Source: Chryseobacterium formosum (GTDB taxonomy: Bacteria; Bacteroidota; Bacteroidia; Flavobacteriales; Weeksellaceae). From it: a DNA stretch of 61,946 bases. Numbering within the stretch: the first letter of the stretch is position 1; every line of letters starts with the position of its first letter. Of this stretch, positions 25,417 through 34,609 are shown piece after piece. The stretch covers positions 1 to 61,946 of the forward strand of contig NZ_JAOVZW010000007.1 in NCBI RefSeq assembly GCF_026460885.1. Reading direction: 5' to 3'. A program made the translations under genes and the position numbers. The notes under the pieces were generated by a model. It searched no databases, had not been told where the DNA came from, and saw only the letters and a program-made list of their open reading frames with translations.

Positions 25417-26646
25417 ATGTTTGACCTAGATCGTTGGCAGGAAATATTCAGTTCGATTCGCAGTAATGTATTGCGAACGGTGCTTTCGGGTTTTACCGTG
25501 GCTTTGGGTCTGTTTATTTTCATTGTTCTTTTCGGAATTGGAAGTGGTTTAAAAAACGCTTTTACAGAAGGTTTTGCACGAGATGCTCAAAATTTAATTA
25601 CCATTTATTCAGGGAAAACAACGATTGCTTATAATGGTTTGCAATCTGACCGTAACGTGACGATGAATAATGAAGATTATGATTTCTTAGTGAATAATGA
25701 TAAAGAAAAAGTAGGATATTCTACGCCGAGATATACCGCCAACTTGATGGTGAAGTATGGTAAAGAAAGTGGCTCTTATCAAATCAACGGAGCCGATCCT
25801 GAAGAAAAATACATCGAAAACAGAAAAATGTTGGAAGGCCGCTACCTTTCGTCAATGGATTTGGTACGCAAACAAAATGTTGCGGTTGTCGGTAGAATGG
25901 TACAACGGGATTTAATAAAAAACGGAAGTCCGGTAGGTAAAGATTTGGATATTAATGGGACGATGTTCAAAGTTATTGGAGTGTTTTCTGATGATGGAGG
26001 AGATAATGATGAACGACATATTACAATTCCTATTACCACTTTACAGCAGATGAAAAAAGGTTCGGATACGATCACTACAGCATACATTGCTTATAATGAA
26101 AATCTGACTCCGGAACAGGCCATAAAATATGGTGATAAACTGAAAGACGGTCTTAAAGCCCGAAAAAATGTTTCTCCCGACGATGAAAATGGAATTCGTG
26201 TTTGGAACAACGCTAAAAATATGAATGAAACTTTCATGTTTATGGCAGTTCTTACAGGAATCGTAACGTTTATTGGATTAGGAACTTTATTGGCAGGAAT
26301 TATCGGAATCAGCAACATCATGGTTTACATCGTTAAAGAAAGAACCAAAGAAATCGGAGTGCGAAAAGCAATCGGCGCAAAACCGGGAAGCATCGTCGCT
26401 TTGATTGTTCAGGAAAGTGTTGTAATCACGGTGGTTTCAGGATTTGTAGGAGTTGGTTTGGGCGTTTTAGCATTACATTTAATAGGAGATAATTTAGAAG
26501 AATATTTTATTAAAAATCCAAGTGTGGGTTGGTACGAAATTATTGCGGCATTCATTGCTTTGGTAATTTCAGGACTGATTGCAGGTTTTGTCCCCGCTTA
26601 CAGAGCTTCGAAAATTAAACCGATTGAAGCATTGAGAACAGAATAG
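25417..26646 (+). CDS. ABC transporter permease (MacB/FtsX family)
   Basis: This inner-membrane protein of 409 residues has one N-terminal helix at about 20-45 (LSGFTVALGLFIFIVLFGIG). A periplasmic MacB_PCD domain of about 220 residues follows (MNNEDYDFLVNN, YQINGADPEEKYIENRKM). Three C-terminal helices carry the FtsX motif, with the coupling region ERTKEIGVRKAIGAKPGS. The open frame extends to 25384, but ATG 25417 begins the family-typical MFDLDRWQEIFSSIRSN. It probably pairs with the next permease as a heterodimer driven by the 24133 ATPase. Confidence 0.92.
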   Translation: MFDLDRWQEIFSSIRSNVLRTVLSGFTVALGLFIFIVLFGIGSGLKNAFTEGFARDAQNLITIYSGKTTIAYNGLQSDRNVTMNNEDYDFLVNNDKEKVGYSTPRYTANLMVKYGKESGSYQINGADPEEKYIENRKMLEGRYLSSMDLVRKQNVAVVGRMVQRDLIKNGSPVGKDLDINGTMFKVIGVFSDDGGDNDERHITIPITTLQQMKKGSDTITTAYIAYNENLTPEQAIKYGDKLKDGLKARKNVSPDDENGIRVWNNAKNMNETFMFMAVLTGIVTFIGLGTLLAGIIGISNIMVYIVKERTKEIGVRKAIGAKPGSIVALIVQESVVITVVSGFVGVGLGVLALHLIGDNLEEYFIKNPSVGWYEIIAAFIALVISGLIAGFVPAYRASKIKPIEALRTE

Positions 26647-26655
26647 CAAATAGTG

Positions 26656-26785
26656 AATGGTCAATTTTGCTTCGCAAGTGAATTTTTGAAGAGTTAAATT
26701 AACAATTAACTCGAAGAAATTGACAATTGACTTGTAGAAATTCACATTATAAATAATTGACTTGCGAAGTAAAATTCACTTTTAC
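26656..26785. repeat. interspersed repeat, copies E, F and G
   Basis: The spacer between the two permease genes holds copy E (26660-26687), identical over 28 bases to copy B. It also holds inverted copies F (26716-26744, divergent) and G (26756-26780, attgacttgcgaagtaaaat). E and G face each other and could fold back over about 70 bases. Confidence 0.7.
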
Positions 26786-26810
26786 AAAGTAAAAAATTGA
26801 CATTTTAAAG

Positions 26811-28079
26811 ATGAACATTTTATTTAAAAAAGATACATGGCAGGAGATCTATTATTCACTGAAGAATAATAAACTTCGTACGTTTCTTACCATGATTGGC
26901 GTGGGCTGGGGAATGTTCCTTTACGTGGTTTTACTGGGGTCTGCAAAAGGAATGGAAAATGGTTTTGATAAATTATTTTCAGGTTTTGCAACCAATTCTA
27001 TTTTTCTTTGGGCACAGAATACTTCCATTCCTTTCGAAGGGTTTCCAAAAGGAAGACCGATGGATTTAAAGCTTCAGGATGTCGAAATGCTGCAACGAAA
27101 AATTAACGAAATCGATTATATCTCTCCAAAAAATTCAAGAGGTAATTTTGGAAGTGCAGGAGAACAAATGTCCAGAAACGGAAAGACCGCAACCTATACT
27201 TTGAATGGAGATTATCCGATTGGAAATAAAATTTCAGAGAAAAAACTGATTTACGGAAGGTATTTGAATGATGCAGATGTTTCAGGAAATAAAAGTGTAG
27301 CGGTTATTGGTGAAGAAGTTTACAAAAACTTTTTTGATGCTAAAAAGAATGAAAATCCAATTGGGAAATCAATCAATGTAAAAGGTATTTTCTTTAATGT
27401 TATCGGAGTTTTCAGAGTGAAAAGAGGTGGCGGAATGGATAATGATCAAACGGTTTTTATTCCGCTTTCTACATTTACGAAAATTTATAATGATGGTGAT
27501 AATGTAGATGTTTTTGCGATTGTAAGTAAACCTAACGCAGATGTAAATTTAGTGGAAGATAAAGTAAAAGCCGAACTGAAAAAGAAAAACAAGGTTTCTC
27601 CGGAAGACACTAATGCTTTTGGAAGTTTTAACCTTGGAAAAGAATTTAAAAAACTGACAGGATTTTTAACCGGAATGCAGCTTTTAACCATCATCGTGGG
27701 AACGTTAACGATTCTTGCAGGAGTAATTGCTATTTCAAATATTCTATTGATTACAGTAAAAGAAAGAACCAAAGAAATTGGTATCAGAAGAGCTTTAGGC
27801 GCAAAACCATCGGAAGTGAGAAATCAGATTTTGCTGGAAAGTGTGGTGATTACGTTAAGTTCGGGTTTGCTCGGATTTATCTTCGGTATTTTTGTCTTGA
27901 TGATTTTTAATGCGTTAACGCAGAATCAGGATGAGTTTCCTTTTTATAATCCAACCGTCAATTACGGAAATGTTTTCAGCGCCATGACGGTAATGGTGAT
28001 TTTAGGTTTAATTATCGGAATGATTCCGGCACAAAGAGCCGTGAAAATTCGCCCAATTGAAGCATTAAGAAGCGAATAG
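26811..28079 (+). CDS. ABC transporter permease (MacB/FtsX family), second subunit
   Basis: The 422-residue inner-membrane protein has the same layout as the preceding permease. It has an N-terminal helix (FLTMIGVGWGMFLYVVLLGS), a periplasmic MacB_PCD domain, and three C-terminal helices with ERTKEIGIRRALGAKPSE. It ends in the shared AQRAVKIRPIEALRSE. The two permeases are similar but distinct, as in heterodimeric MacB-like transporters. The periplasmic domain probably contacts the HlyD-type adaptor encoded next. Confidence 0.92.
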   Translation: MNILFKKDTWQEIYYSLKNNKLRTFLTMIGVGWGMFLYVVLLGSAKGMENGFDKLFSGFATNSIFLWAQNTSIPFEGFPKGRPMDLKLQDVEMLQRKINEIDYISPKNSRGNFGSAGEQMSRNGKTATYTLNGDYPIGNKISEKKLIYGRYLNDADVSGNKSVAVIGEEVYKNFFDAKKNENPIGKSINVKGIFFNVIGVFRVKRGGGMDNDQTVFIPLSTFTKIYNDGDNVDVFAIVSKPNADVNLVEDKVKAELKKKNKVSPEDTNAFGSFNLGKEFKKLTGFLTGMQLLTIIVGTLTILAGVIAISNILLITVKERTKEIGIRRALGAKPSEVRNQILLESVVITLSSGLLGFIFGIFVLMIFNALTQNQDEFPFYNPTVNYGNVFSAMTVMVILGLIIGMIPAQRAVKIRPIEALRSE

Positions 28080-28192
28080 AGTTATAAGTTGTGAGTTATG
28101 AGTTAAGATCTAAAATTATCGAAAAAATAATTTCTAAATGTCTTAATTTCTAAATCTCAAAATTAAATTAATTAAAAAATAAAAATTTACAT

Positions 28193-29398
28193 ATGAAAAA
28201 GAAGTTCACCTGGAAAAAAGTTGTTTATATACTTTTGGGACTTTTATTAGCATGGGCTTTGTTTGCAGGAATAAGTTATCTTGTAAAATCAAATTCCAAA
28301 CAAAGTGAAGCTTTCCTTACAAGAAAACCATCTATTCAGAATATGGAAGATAAGGTTATGGCGACAGGGAAGATTGTTCCGAAAGAGGAAATTGAAATTA
28401 AGCCAAATATTGCAGGAATTATCGATAAAATTTTGGTGGATGAGGGAGATAGAGTAGAAGTAGGACAATTGATTGCAACGGTGAAAATTATTCCAAACAT
28501 TGCAGAAGTAAATAATGCAACACAAAATGTTCAGAATTCACAACTGCAAATCAACAATGCAAAAATGAATGTTTCTAATATGCAGACTCAATTTGCAATG
28601 TCAGAAAAACTGTACAAACAAGGTGTAATTTCTAAGCAGGAATATTTGACGGCTCAACAGCAATTATACACGCAGCAACAAGCATTGAAAAACGCTAATC
28701 AGCAATTGGTAACGGCTCAAAAATCTTTGCAGATTGTGAAAACCGGTGCTATTCCTGAATTGCAGGGCTTGGCAACAACACAAATTCGTTCAAAAGCTGC
28801 AGGAACGGTTCTTGAAGTTCCTGTAAAAGTGGGAAGTCAGGTAATTGAAGCGAATTCATTCAACGCAGGGACAACGATTTGTTCTATTGCAGATTTGAAT
28901 TCATTGATTTTCCAAGGTGAAATTGATGAAGCTCAAGCCGGAAAACTGAAGCAGGGAATGGATATGAAAATCGTTATCGGAGCTTTACAGAATAAATCTT
29001 TTCCCGGAACATTGACAATGATTGCTCCAAAAGGAAAAGATACCAACGGAACAATAAAATTCCCGGTTGAAGGCGATGTGAAAAATCCAAATAACGAATA
29101 CATCAGAGCCGGATTTTCAGCAAACGGAGAAATTGTGATGAGCTCACAGAAAAATGCTTTGCTTTTGGATGAATCTTTAGTTCAGTATGAAAAGAAAAAC
29201 GGAAAAGACGTTCCTTTTGTTGAGGTAAAACAGCAAGACGGAAAGTTCAAGAAAGTATATGTAAAATTGGGTGCAAGCGACGGAATTAATGTACAACTTT
29301 TACCAGGATCTGGAATTGATAAAAATTCGGAGGTAAAAGTTTGGAACCCTTCTGATAAAGACAAAGAAGAATTAAAAGAGAAGGCTAAAAAGAAATAA
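28193..29398 (+). CDS. HlyD/MacA-type efflux periplasmic adaptor
   Basis: The 401-residue adaptor is anchored by one helix at about 9-28 (VVYILLGLLLAWALFAGISY). The lipoyl-like half-motif IVPKEEIEIKPNIAGIIDKI leads into VEVGQLIATVKI. A Gln/Asn-rich coiled-coil hairpin follows at about 105-180, and then beta-barrel and membrane-proximal domains. The tail is Lys/Glu-rich. It would link the permease pair to an outer-membrane channel. The gene ends at a strong bidirectional terminator. Confidence 0.92.
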   Translation: MKKKFTWKKVVYILLGLLLAWALFAGISYLVKSNSKQSEAFLTRKPSIQNMEDKVMATGKIVPKEEIEIKPNIAGIIDKILVDEGDRVEVGQLIATVKIIPNIAEVNNATQNVQNSQLQINNAKMNVSNMQTQFAMSEKLYKQGVISKQEYLTAQQQLYTQQQALKNANQQLVTAQKSLQIVKTGAIPELQGLATTQIRSKAAGTVLEVPVKVGSQVIEANSFNAGTTICSIADLNSLIFQGEIDEAQAGKLKQGMDMKIVIGALQNKSFPGTLTMIAPKGKDTNGTIKFPVEGDVKNPNNEYIRAGFSANGEIVMSSQKNALLLDESLVQYEKKNGKDVPFVEVKQQDGKFKKVYVKLGASDGINVQLLPGSGIDKNSEVKVWNPSDKDKEELKEKAKKK

Positions 29399-29420
29399 TA
29401 GTTTCTTTTTAAAACCAATA

Positions 29421-29450
29421 AAAAAGTCCCAAAATATTTGGGACTTTTTT
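29421..29450. terminator. bidirectional terminator after the efflux cluster
   Basis: aaaaagtcccaaa (29421-29433) pairs with tttgggacttttt (29437-29449) around a three-base loop. A and T tracts on either side serve both the adaptor gene and the converging gene at 29474. Confidence 0.85.
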
Positions 29451-29473
29451 GTTTGCGTATTTTTAAATGAAGA

Positions 29474-29767
29474 CTAACTCAAAAATTTGATTTCTTTATC
29501 TTTAAAATCGTTTTTCTCCACAATTTTATTCATCGTGGTCATCATTTTTCTACGGAGCTTAGCTAATTTTCTGATGTTTTTATCTTCGCTGTAATCAAAA
29601 ATATTATCCTTAAAACTGAATGTGTCACCATCTTTAAACTCGATTTTGCTCTTTTTTAGTTCTCCTAAAAGCATAAGATTAGTCATGCTTTCAAGGATAT
29701 AGTGCTCAGATTGACCTAAAGATTTCAAAGAGTTGATCAGTTGCTTTTTATATTTCTTCTTTCCCAT
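29474..29767 (-). CDS. small lysine-rich hypothetical protein
   Basis: The 97-residue cytoplasmic protein is rich in Lys (MGKKKYKKQLINSLKSLG at the start). It has helical segments EHYILESMTNLMLLGELKKS and RKLAKLRRKMMTTMNKIVEK. I recognise no family. A -7 box (29803-29810, minus strand TATATTTG) lies about 36 bases upstream of its ATG, and codon use looks native, so it is probably a real monocistronic gene. Confidence 0.6.
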   Translation of the reverse strand: MGKKKYKKQLINSLKSLGQSEHYILESMTNLMLLGELKKSKIEFKDGDTFSFKDNIFDYSEDKNIRKLAKLRRKMMTTMNKIVEKNDFKDKEIKFLS

Positions 29768-29802
29768 AATTCAGACTATTTTTTTCTTTTTTAAGATTTA
29801 TA

Positions 29803-29810
29803 CAAATATA
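29803..29810 (-). promoter_or_regulatory. -7 element for the 97-residue protein gene
   Basis: The minus-strand TATATTTG fits TAnnTTTG, with a predicted leader of about 31 bases. Confidence 0.55.
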
Positions 29811-29912
29811 TCTTTTTCGGTAAAACTATCATTGCTTAAACCCAACTTTTACTAAAATTTATGATTTTGAAAGATAATTTGAAAATTAAGTTCTCCATCA
29901 TATTTTATTATC

Positions 29913-29922
29913 GTAATATTGC
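29913..29922. promoter_or_regulatory. candidate ArsR operator O1
   Basis: gtaatattgc lies 17 bases before the arsR start codon. The same 10-mer occurs in reverse complement at 30303-30312, before the next gene of the cluster. The AATATT core and near-palindromic flanks (atcgtaatattgcaat) suit a dimeric ArsR repressor. Confidence 0.6.
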
Positions 29923-29939
29923 AATGTTAAAATTGATGT

Positions 29940-30269
29940 ATGGGACTTACGAAAACCGAAATTTTTACCGAAAAGCAAAATAGATTGGCAACTCTTTTCA
30001 AAGTTTTGGGACATCCTGCCAGAATTGCTATTTTACAGCATATCATCAATCAAAAAGCCTGTATTTGTAATGATTTGGTTGAAGAATTGGGTCTGGCTCA
30101 GGCAACAATTTCACAACATTTAAAAGAACTGAAGAATATCGGCATCATTAAAGGCTCTATTGAAGGGAAATCAGTTTGTTACTGTATTGATGAGAAAGTC
30201 TGGAAGACATTGCAAGCTGAATTGGGAATGTTTTTTACTCAGGATATTCAGTCAGAATCATGCTGTTAA
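29940..30269 (+). CDS. arsR: ArsR-family arsenite-responsive repressor
   Basis: This winged-helix repressor of 109 residues releases DNA when As(III) or Sb(III) binds. The metal-site motif Cys41-x-Cys43 is in KACICNDLVEEL. The recognition helix is LAQATISQHLKELKN (about 52-66), followed by the wing GSIEGKSVCYCID. An extra ESCC tail could add a third thiol ligand. It is first in the arsenic cluster, with a candidate operator in front of it and another just after it. Confidence 0.92.
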   Translation: MGLTKTEIFTEKQNRLATLFKVLGHPARIAILQHIINQKACICNDLVEELGLAQATISQHLKELKNIGIIKGSIEGKSVCYCIDEKVWKTLQAELGMFFTQDIQSESCC

Positions 30270-30302
30270 AGGCATTTTTTTATTCATTAATATCGTTATA
30301 TA

Positions 30303-30312
30303 GCAATATTAC
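30303..30312. promoter_or_regulatory. candidate ArsR operator O2
   Basis: gcaatattac is the exact reverse complement of O1. It lies 30 bases before the DUF6428 gene, in a 72-base gap after arsR. A separate repressible promoter for DUF6428-arsC-acr3 is implied. Confidence 0.6.
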
Positions 30313-30341
30313 AATTTAAAATTAATTAAATATTAAATCAT

Positions 30342-30860
30342 ATGAAACTTTCAAAGATTAAAGAGATTTTACAGTCATTAGAAAATGTAGAATTTCAATT
30401 AGAAAACGGAAAGTTTGTTCCTGAACATTTTCACGTAACAGAAGTGGGACAGATTAGTAAAACCTTCATTGATTGTGGAGGTGTGGTTCGCTCAGAAAAA
30501 GTGGTCAATTTCCAGCTATGGAATGCCGATGATTTTGAACATCGCCTGAAACCAGGAAAACTTCTTCATATCATTCAGCTTTCGGAAGAAAAATTAGGGA
30601 TAGAAGATTCAGAAATCGAAGTGGAATATCAATCTGAAATCACAGATTCGCAAACACTCAATCAAATAAAAAATGGTTTGCAAACGATTGGAAAATATGA
30701 CCTGGATTTTAACGGAAAGCATTTCGTTTTAAAAAATAAAACAACAGCTTGTTTGGCTCAGGATGCTTGCGGAATTCCATCTGAAAAACAAAAGAAAAAT
30801 TTATCAGAATTAATATCTAATACAGGAAATTCTTGCAAACCCGGAAGCGGATGTTGCTAA
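30342..30860 (+). CDS. DUF6428 family protein of arsenic operon
   Basis: The 172-residue cytoplasmic protein begins LSKIKEILQSLENVEFQLENG. It has the conserved-looking PEHFHVTEVGQISKTFIDCGG (about 28-48) and LQLWNADDFEHRLKP-type segments that recall DUF6428 proteins of Bacteroidota arsenic clusters. It carries a second cysteine pair in CLAQDACG and a cysteine-dense end, CKPGSGCC. The function is not established. Position between arsR and arsC plus the thiol tail suggest arsenite binding or hand-over, which is an inference. Confidence 0.8.
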   Translation: MKLSKIKEILQSLENVEFQLENGKFVPEHFHVTEVGQISKTFIDCGGVVRSEKVVNFQLWNADDFEHRLKPGKLLHIIQLSEEKLGIEDSEIEVEYQSEITDSQTLNQIKNGLQTIGKYDLDFNGKHFVLKNKTTACLAQDACGIPSEKQKKNLSELISNTGNSCKPGSGCC

Positions 30861-30937
30861 TTTTTTCGACCACGAATAGACGAATCATTCTGATGTATTT
30901 GTGAATTCATGGTATTAAAACAATCAAATTACTCAAA

Positions 30938-31549
30938 ATGAACCAAAAGATCAAAGAACGCTGCGACATTATCAGCAAAAATTTTAAAGAAATCAGTTCT
31001 GATAGAAAAACTTTACTAGAAAAATTAGCCAACCATATTCAAGAAAAAAAGGATCACAACAAAGAAATAAATCTGATTTATGTGTGTACTCACAATTCAC
31101 GCAGAAGTCATTTAGGACAAGTTTGGTCAAAAGTTGCCGCTGATTTTTACGGTTTTAAAATCAATACTTTTTCTGCCGGAACAGAAGCAACGGCTTTTAA
31201 TCAAAATGCAATCAATGCTTTAATTTCTGCAGGTTTTGAAGTGAAAAAGCTGGACGAAAACGAAAATTCAAAATATGAAGTGATTTTTGGCAAAGGAAAA
31301 TCTAATCTCTGTTTTTCTAAAACTATTGATGATGAAAGCTTGCCGAAAGAGAACTTCGTTGCAGTAATGACTTGTGGTGATGCAGACGAAAACTGTCCGT
31401 TTATTCCGGGTTGTGATTTGCGAATTGGAACGACTTATTTCGATCCCAAATCTTTTGATAATTCAATTCTTCAGGACGAAAAATACACCGAAAGAAGCAA
31501 CCAGATTGCGATGGAGTGTCTTTACGTTTTTTCTTTAATTAAAAGATAA
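30938..31549 (+). CDS. arsC: arsenate reductase, low-molecular-weight phosphatase type
   Basis: This enzyme reduces arsenate to arsenite. The P-loop CTHNSRR (Cys50, CX5R) is followed by SHLGQVW. The redox pair Cys146 and Cys153 ([15 protein letters not shown]) is spaced exactly as in thioredoxin-coupled ArsC of plasmid pI258. An N-terminal helix of about 40 residues is longer than in the classical enzyme. Its product is exported by the Acr3 pump encoded four bases downstream. Confidence 0.9.
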   Translation: MNQKIKERCDIISKNFKEISSDRKTLLEKLANHIQEKKDHNKEINLIYVCTHNSRRSHLGQVWSKVAADFYGFKINTFSAGTEATAFNQNAINALISAGFEVKKLDENENSKYEVIFGKGKSNLCFSKTIDDESLPKENFVAVMTCGDADENCPFIPGCDLRIGTTYFDPKSFDNSILQDEKYTERSNQIAMECLYVFSLIKR

Positions 31550-31553
31550 AATA

Positions 31554-32588
31554 ATGCAACCCAAACTCAAATTCCTCGATAGATATTTAACCTTATGGAT
31601 CTTCCTTGCTATGGGAATTGGAGTGGGATTAGGTTATGTATTTCCGAATATTTCCGAAATTACCAAGTCACTTTCTGTTGGAAATACCAATATTCCGTTA
31701 GCGATTGGTTTAATTTTAATGATGTATCCGCCGCTTGCAAAAGTGAATTATTCGCTTTTACCAATGGCTTTTAAAGATAAAAAAGTACTGTCACTATCTC
31801 TTCTGCTCAACTGGATTATCGGTCCGGTTTTAATGTTTATTCTCGCCATAATTTTCCTCAAAAATGAGCCTGATTATATGATAGGTTTAATTCTTATTGG
31901 TTTGGCAAGATGCATCGCAATGGTCATTGTCTGGAATGATTTAGCTAAAGGAAATCGTGAATATGCTGCGCTTTTGGTTGCTTTGAACAGTATTTTCCAG
32001 ATTTTTTCTTACAGCTTTTTCGTGTGGTTGTTCATTAATGTTCTGCCGCAAAAATTAGGTCTTGGAAATTTCAATGTTTCTGTACCAATGCGAGATGTGA
32101 CTGAAAGTGTTTTAATTTATCTCGGAATTCCGTTTTTAGCAGGATTTCTAAGCCGATATTTTTTTGTGAAAACAAAAGGAATCGAATGGTACAAACGAAA
32201 ATTTGTACCCAAAATTTCGCCAATTACTTTGTATGCTTTATTATTTACGATTGTTTTGATGTTCAGTTTGAAAGGTGACAAAATTTTAGAATTACCGATG
32301 GATGTGGTAAAAGTTGCCATTCCGTTGATTATTTATTTTATACTGATGTTTTTTGTAAGTTTTTTCATTAATAAATCGATGAACGTTCCTTACGATAAAA
32401 ACGCTTCTATCTCATTTACCGCAACCGGAAATAATTTTGAATTGGCGATTGCGGTTGCCATTTCTGTCTTCGGAATTCATTCTGCACAGGCGTTTGTAGG
32501 TGTAATTGGTCCTTTGGTGGAAGTTCCTGTGTTGATATTGCTGGTAAGGGCAAGTTTGTGGTTGAAGAAAAAATTCTATTCAAGTTAA
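31554..32588 (+). CDS. acr3: Acr3-family arsenite efflux transporter
   Basis: This inner-membrane carrier of 344 residues has about ten hydrophobic helices. The conserved Acr3 features are YPPLAKVNY near 59-67 and the essential Cys in [16 protein letters not shown] (about Cys119). The final helix pair is [19 protein letters not shown]. It exports arsenite using the proton motive force. It is the last gene of the arsenic operon; only four bases separate it from arsC. Confidence 0.95.
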   Translation: MQPKLKFLDRYLTLWIFLAMGIGVGLGYVFPNISEITKSLSVGNTNIPLAIGLILMMYPPLAKVNYSLLPMAFKDKKVLSLSLLLNWIIGPVLMFILAIIFLKNEPDYMIGLILIGLARCIAMVIVWNDLAKGNREYAALLVALNSIFQIFSYSFFVWLFINVLPQKLGLGNFNVSVPMRDVTESVLIYLGIPFLAGFLSRYFFVKTKGIEWYKRKFVPKISPITLYALLFTIVLMFSLKGDKILELPMDVVKVAIPLIIYFILMFFVSFFINKSMNVPYDKNASISFTATGNNFELAIAVAISVFGIHSAQAFVGVIGPLVEVPVLILLVRASLWLKKKFYSS

Positions 32589-32652
32589 ATAAAACTGAAC
32601 TTCAAATTCCAAAAATCCTTAAAATGAATACGTAAATCTGTATGAAATTCCG

Positions 32653-32660
32653 TATTTTTG
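32653..32660 (+). promoter_or_regulatory. -7 element for glyA
   Basis: TATTTTTG fits TAnnTTTG; predicted leader about 24 bases to ATG 32689. Confidence 0.6.
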
Positions 32661-32688
32661 GCATTCAAAATCTAAAATCTAAAAGTAA

Positions 32689-33954
32689 ATGGACATTATT
32701 TTTGACCTTATCGAAAAAGAAAGAGAAAGACAATCCCACGGATTAGAACTTATTGCTTCAGAAAACTTTGTTTCTGAAAATGTAATGAAAGCAATGGGAA
32801 GTGTACTTACAAACAAATATGCAGAAGGATATCCCGGAAAAAGATATTACGGAGGTTGTGAAGTAGTAGATGAGGTTGAGACTTTGGCAATCAACAGAGC
32901 TAAAGAACTTTTCGGAGTAGAGTATGTAAATGTTCAGCCACATTCTGGTTCTCAGGCGAATGCTGCGATTTATTTGGCAGTTTTAAAACCTGGAGATAAA
33001 ATCATGGGGATGGATCTTTCAATGGGAGGACATCTTACTCATGGTTCTGCAGTGAATTTCTCAGGAATTCAGTACGATGTAGTTTCTTACGGCGTTCAGC
33101 AGGAAACCGGTTTGATTGATTACGACCAAATGAGAGAAGTGGCTTTGAGAGAAAAACCGAAAATGTTAATCGCAGGTTTCTCGGCGTATTCAAGAGATTT
33201 AGATTACGCTAAATTTAGAGAAGTTGCAGACGAAATCGGAGCGACACTTTGGGCAGATATTGCACATCCTGCAGGTTTGGTAGCAAAAGGATTATTAAAT
33301 TCTCCATTCGAGCACTGTCATGTTGTAACAACAACGACTCACAAGACTTTAAGAGGTCCAAGAGGAGGAATGATCATGATGGGAAAAGATTTTGAAAATA
33401 CATACGGTCACAAAACGCCGAAAGGAGAAATCAAGCAGATGAGCCAGGTTCTTGACGGAGCTGTTTTTCCAGGAATTCAGGGAGGTCCTTTAGAGCACGT
33501 AATTGCAGGTAAAGCTGTTGCATTTGCAGAGGCAATTGATGATCAATTCTTGACTTATGCAAAACAGGTTAAATCTAATGCTCAAGCTTTATCAAAAGCA
33601 ATGATCAGCAACGGATTTGATATTGTAAGCGGCGGAACAGATAACCACTTGATGTTGGTAGATCTTAGAAACAAAGGAGTAAACGGAAAAGAAACTGAAA
33701 AAGCTTTGGTAAAAGCAGATATTACTTGTAATAAAAACATGGTTCCGTTTGATGATAAATCTCCATTTACAACTTCTGGTATCAGATTCGGAACTGCTGC
33801 AATTACTACAAGAGGTCTTAAAGAAAATGATATGGAAACAATCGCAGGATTGATTTCTGAAGTGGTGGACAATATCAAAAACGAAGAATTAATTTCTGAA
33901 GTTAGAAAAAAAGTAAACGGATTGATGGAGGGTAAAGCTCTATTCAATTACTAA
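32689..33954 (+). CDS. glyA: serine hydroxymethyltransferase
   Basis: This PLP enzyme interconverts serine and glycine while loading one-carbon units onto tetrahydrofolate. The 421 residues carry LIASENFVS (20-28), [13 protein letters not shown] near 44-56, and the PLP lysine in [13 protein letters not shown] (about Lys219). [20 protein letters not shown] is near 260. Length and order match bacterial GlyA. It has its own promoter and terminator. Confidence 0.97.
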   Translation: MDIIFDLIEKERERQSHGLELIASENFVSENVMKAMGSVLTNKYAEGYPGKRYYGGCEVVDEVETLAINRAKELFGVEYVNVQPHSGSQANAAIYLAVLKPGDKIMGMDLSMGGHLTHGSAVNFSGIQYDVVSYGVQQETGLIDYDQMREVALREKPKMLIAGFSAYSRDLDYAKFREVADEIGATLWADIAHPAGLVAKGLLNSPFEHCHVVTTTTHKTLRGPRGGMIMMGKDFENTYGHKTPKGEIKQMSQVLDGAVFPGIQGGPLEHVIAGKAVAFAEAIDDQFLTYAKQVKSNAQALSKAMISNGFDIVSGGTDNHLMLVDLRNKGVNGKETEKALVKADITCNKNMVPFDDKSPFTTSGIRFGTAAITTRGLKENDMETIAGLISEVVDNIKNEELISEVRKKVNGLMEGKALFNY

Positions 33955-33977
33955 TCAGCTTTTAATAAATAAAACAG

Positions 33978-34009
33978 AAAGAGGTGCAAATATTTTGCGC
34001 CTCTTTTTT
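33978..34009 (+). terminator. terminator of glyA
   Basis: aaagaggtgcaa (33978-33989) pairs with ttgcgcctcttt (33995-34006), including one G-U pair, and a T-run follows. Confidence 0.85.
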
Positions 34010-34025
34010 GTAAATTGTAATTTTG

Positions 34026-34072
34026 AACTATCAACTATCAACTATCAACTATCAACTATCAACTATCAACTA
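34026..34072. repeat. heptanucleotide tandem repeat before recX
   Basis: Six perfect aactatc units are followed by a partial aacta. The array ends five bases before the recX ATG at 34078, so it makes up the whole translation-initiation region. Confidence 0.9.
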
Positions 34073-34077
34073 AAAAA

Positions 34078-34545
34078 ATGAATTCCGAGAAAAAATTGTT
34101 CACTTTTGAAGAAACAAAACAGAAATTGGTCAACTATTGTGTTTACCAAGATCGTTGTCATGCCGAAGTGGAACAGAAAATGCGAGAATTTGTTTTGATC
34201 CCCGAAGCGAAAGAAGAAATTCTTTTGTATTTAATGAAAGAAAATTATCTGAATGAAGAACGCTTTACAAGAAGCTATATTCGAGGGAAATTTTATATAA
34301 AAAGCTGGGGTAAGACGAAGATAAAAATTCATTTAAAACAAAAAGGTATTACAGAAAAACTAATCTCTAGCTGTTTTGACGAAATTGATGAAAACGATTA
34401 TTTAAAAATCATCACGAAGACGTACGAAAATTACGAGGGTAAATTGAAAGGTTTGCAGAATTATCAAAAAAAATCAAAGACTATTAAGTATCTTCTAAAT
34501 AGAGGCTTCGAATACGAAACTATTTTGCAAGTAATTGAAAATTAA
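34078..34545 (+). CDS. recX: regulatory protein RecX
   Basis: This small helical protein of 155 residues binds RecA filaments and limits recombination. Three-helix repeats are visible in LVNYCVYQDRCHAEVEQKM (15-33), EILLYLMKENYLNEERFTRSYIRGKF near 48-73, and KTKIKIHLKQKGITEKLISSCF near 80-101. recA is not adjacent. The start codon follows the heptamer array directly and no ribosome-binding site other than A-rich bases is seen, so repeat number may affect expression. Confidence 0.88.
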   Translation: MNSEKKLFTFEETKQKLVNYCVYQDRCHAEVEQKMREFVLIPEAKEEILLYLMKENYLNEERFTRSYIRGKFYIKSWGKTKIKIHLKQKGITEKLISSCFDEIDENDYLKIITKTYENYEGKLKGLQNYQKKSKTIKYLLNRGFEYETILQVIEN

Positions 34546-34579
34546 CATATATGTAATTTTAACATTCATTAATATTATT

Positions 34580-34587
34580 TAGATTTG
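34580..34587 (+). promoter_or_regulatory. -7 element for the second T9SS gene
   Basis: TAGATTTG fits TAnnTTTG; predicted leader about 18 bases to ATG 34610. Confidence 0.6.
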
Positions 34588-34609
34588 TCAGACGAAAAAA
34601 ATAATTTAT

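Noticed and set aside
34026..34072. Possible CRISPR array
   Set aside because: Units are only seven bases in uninterrupted tandem without spacers, and no cas genes are in the window.
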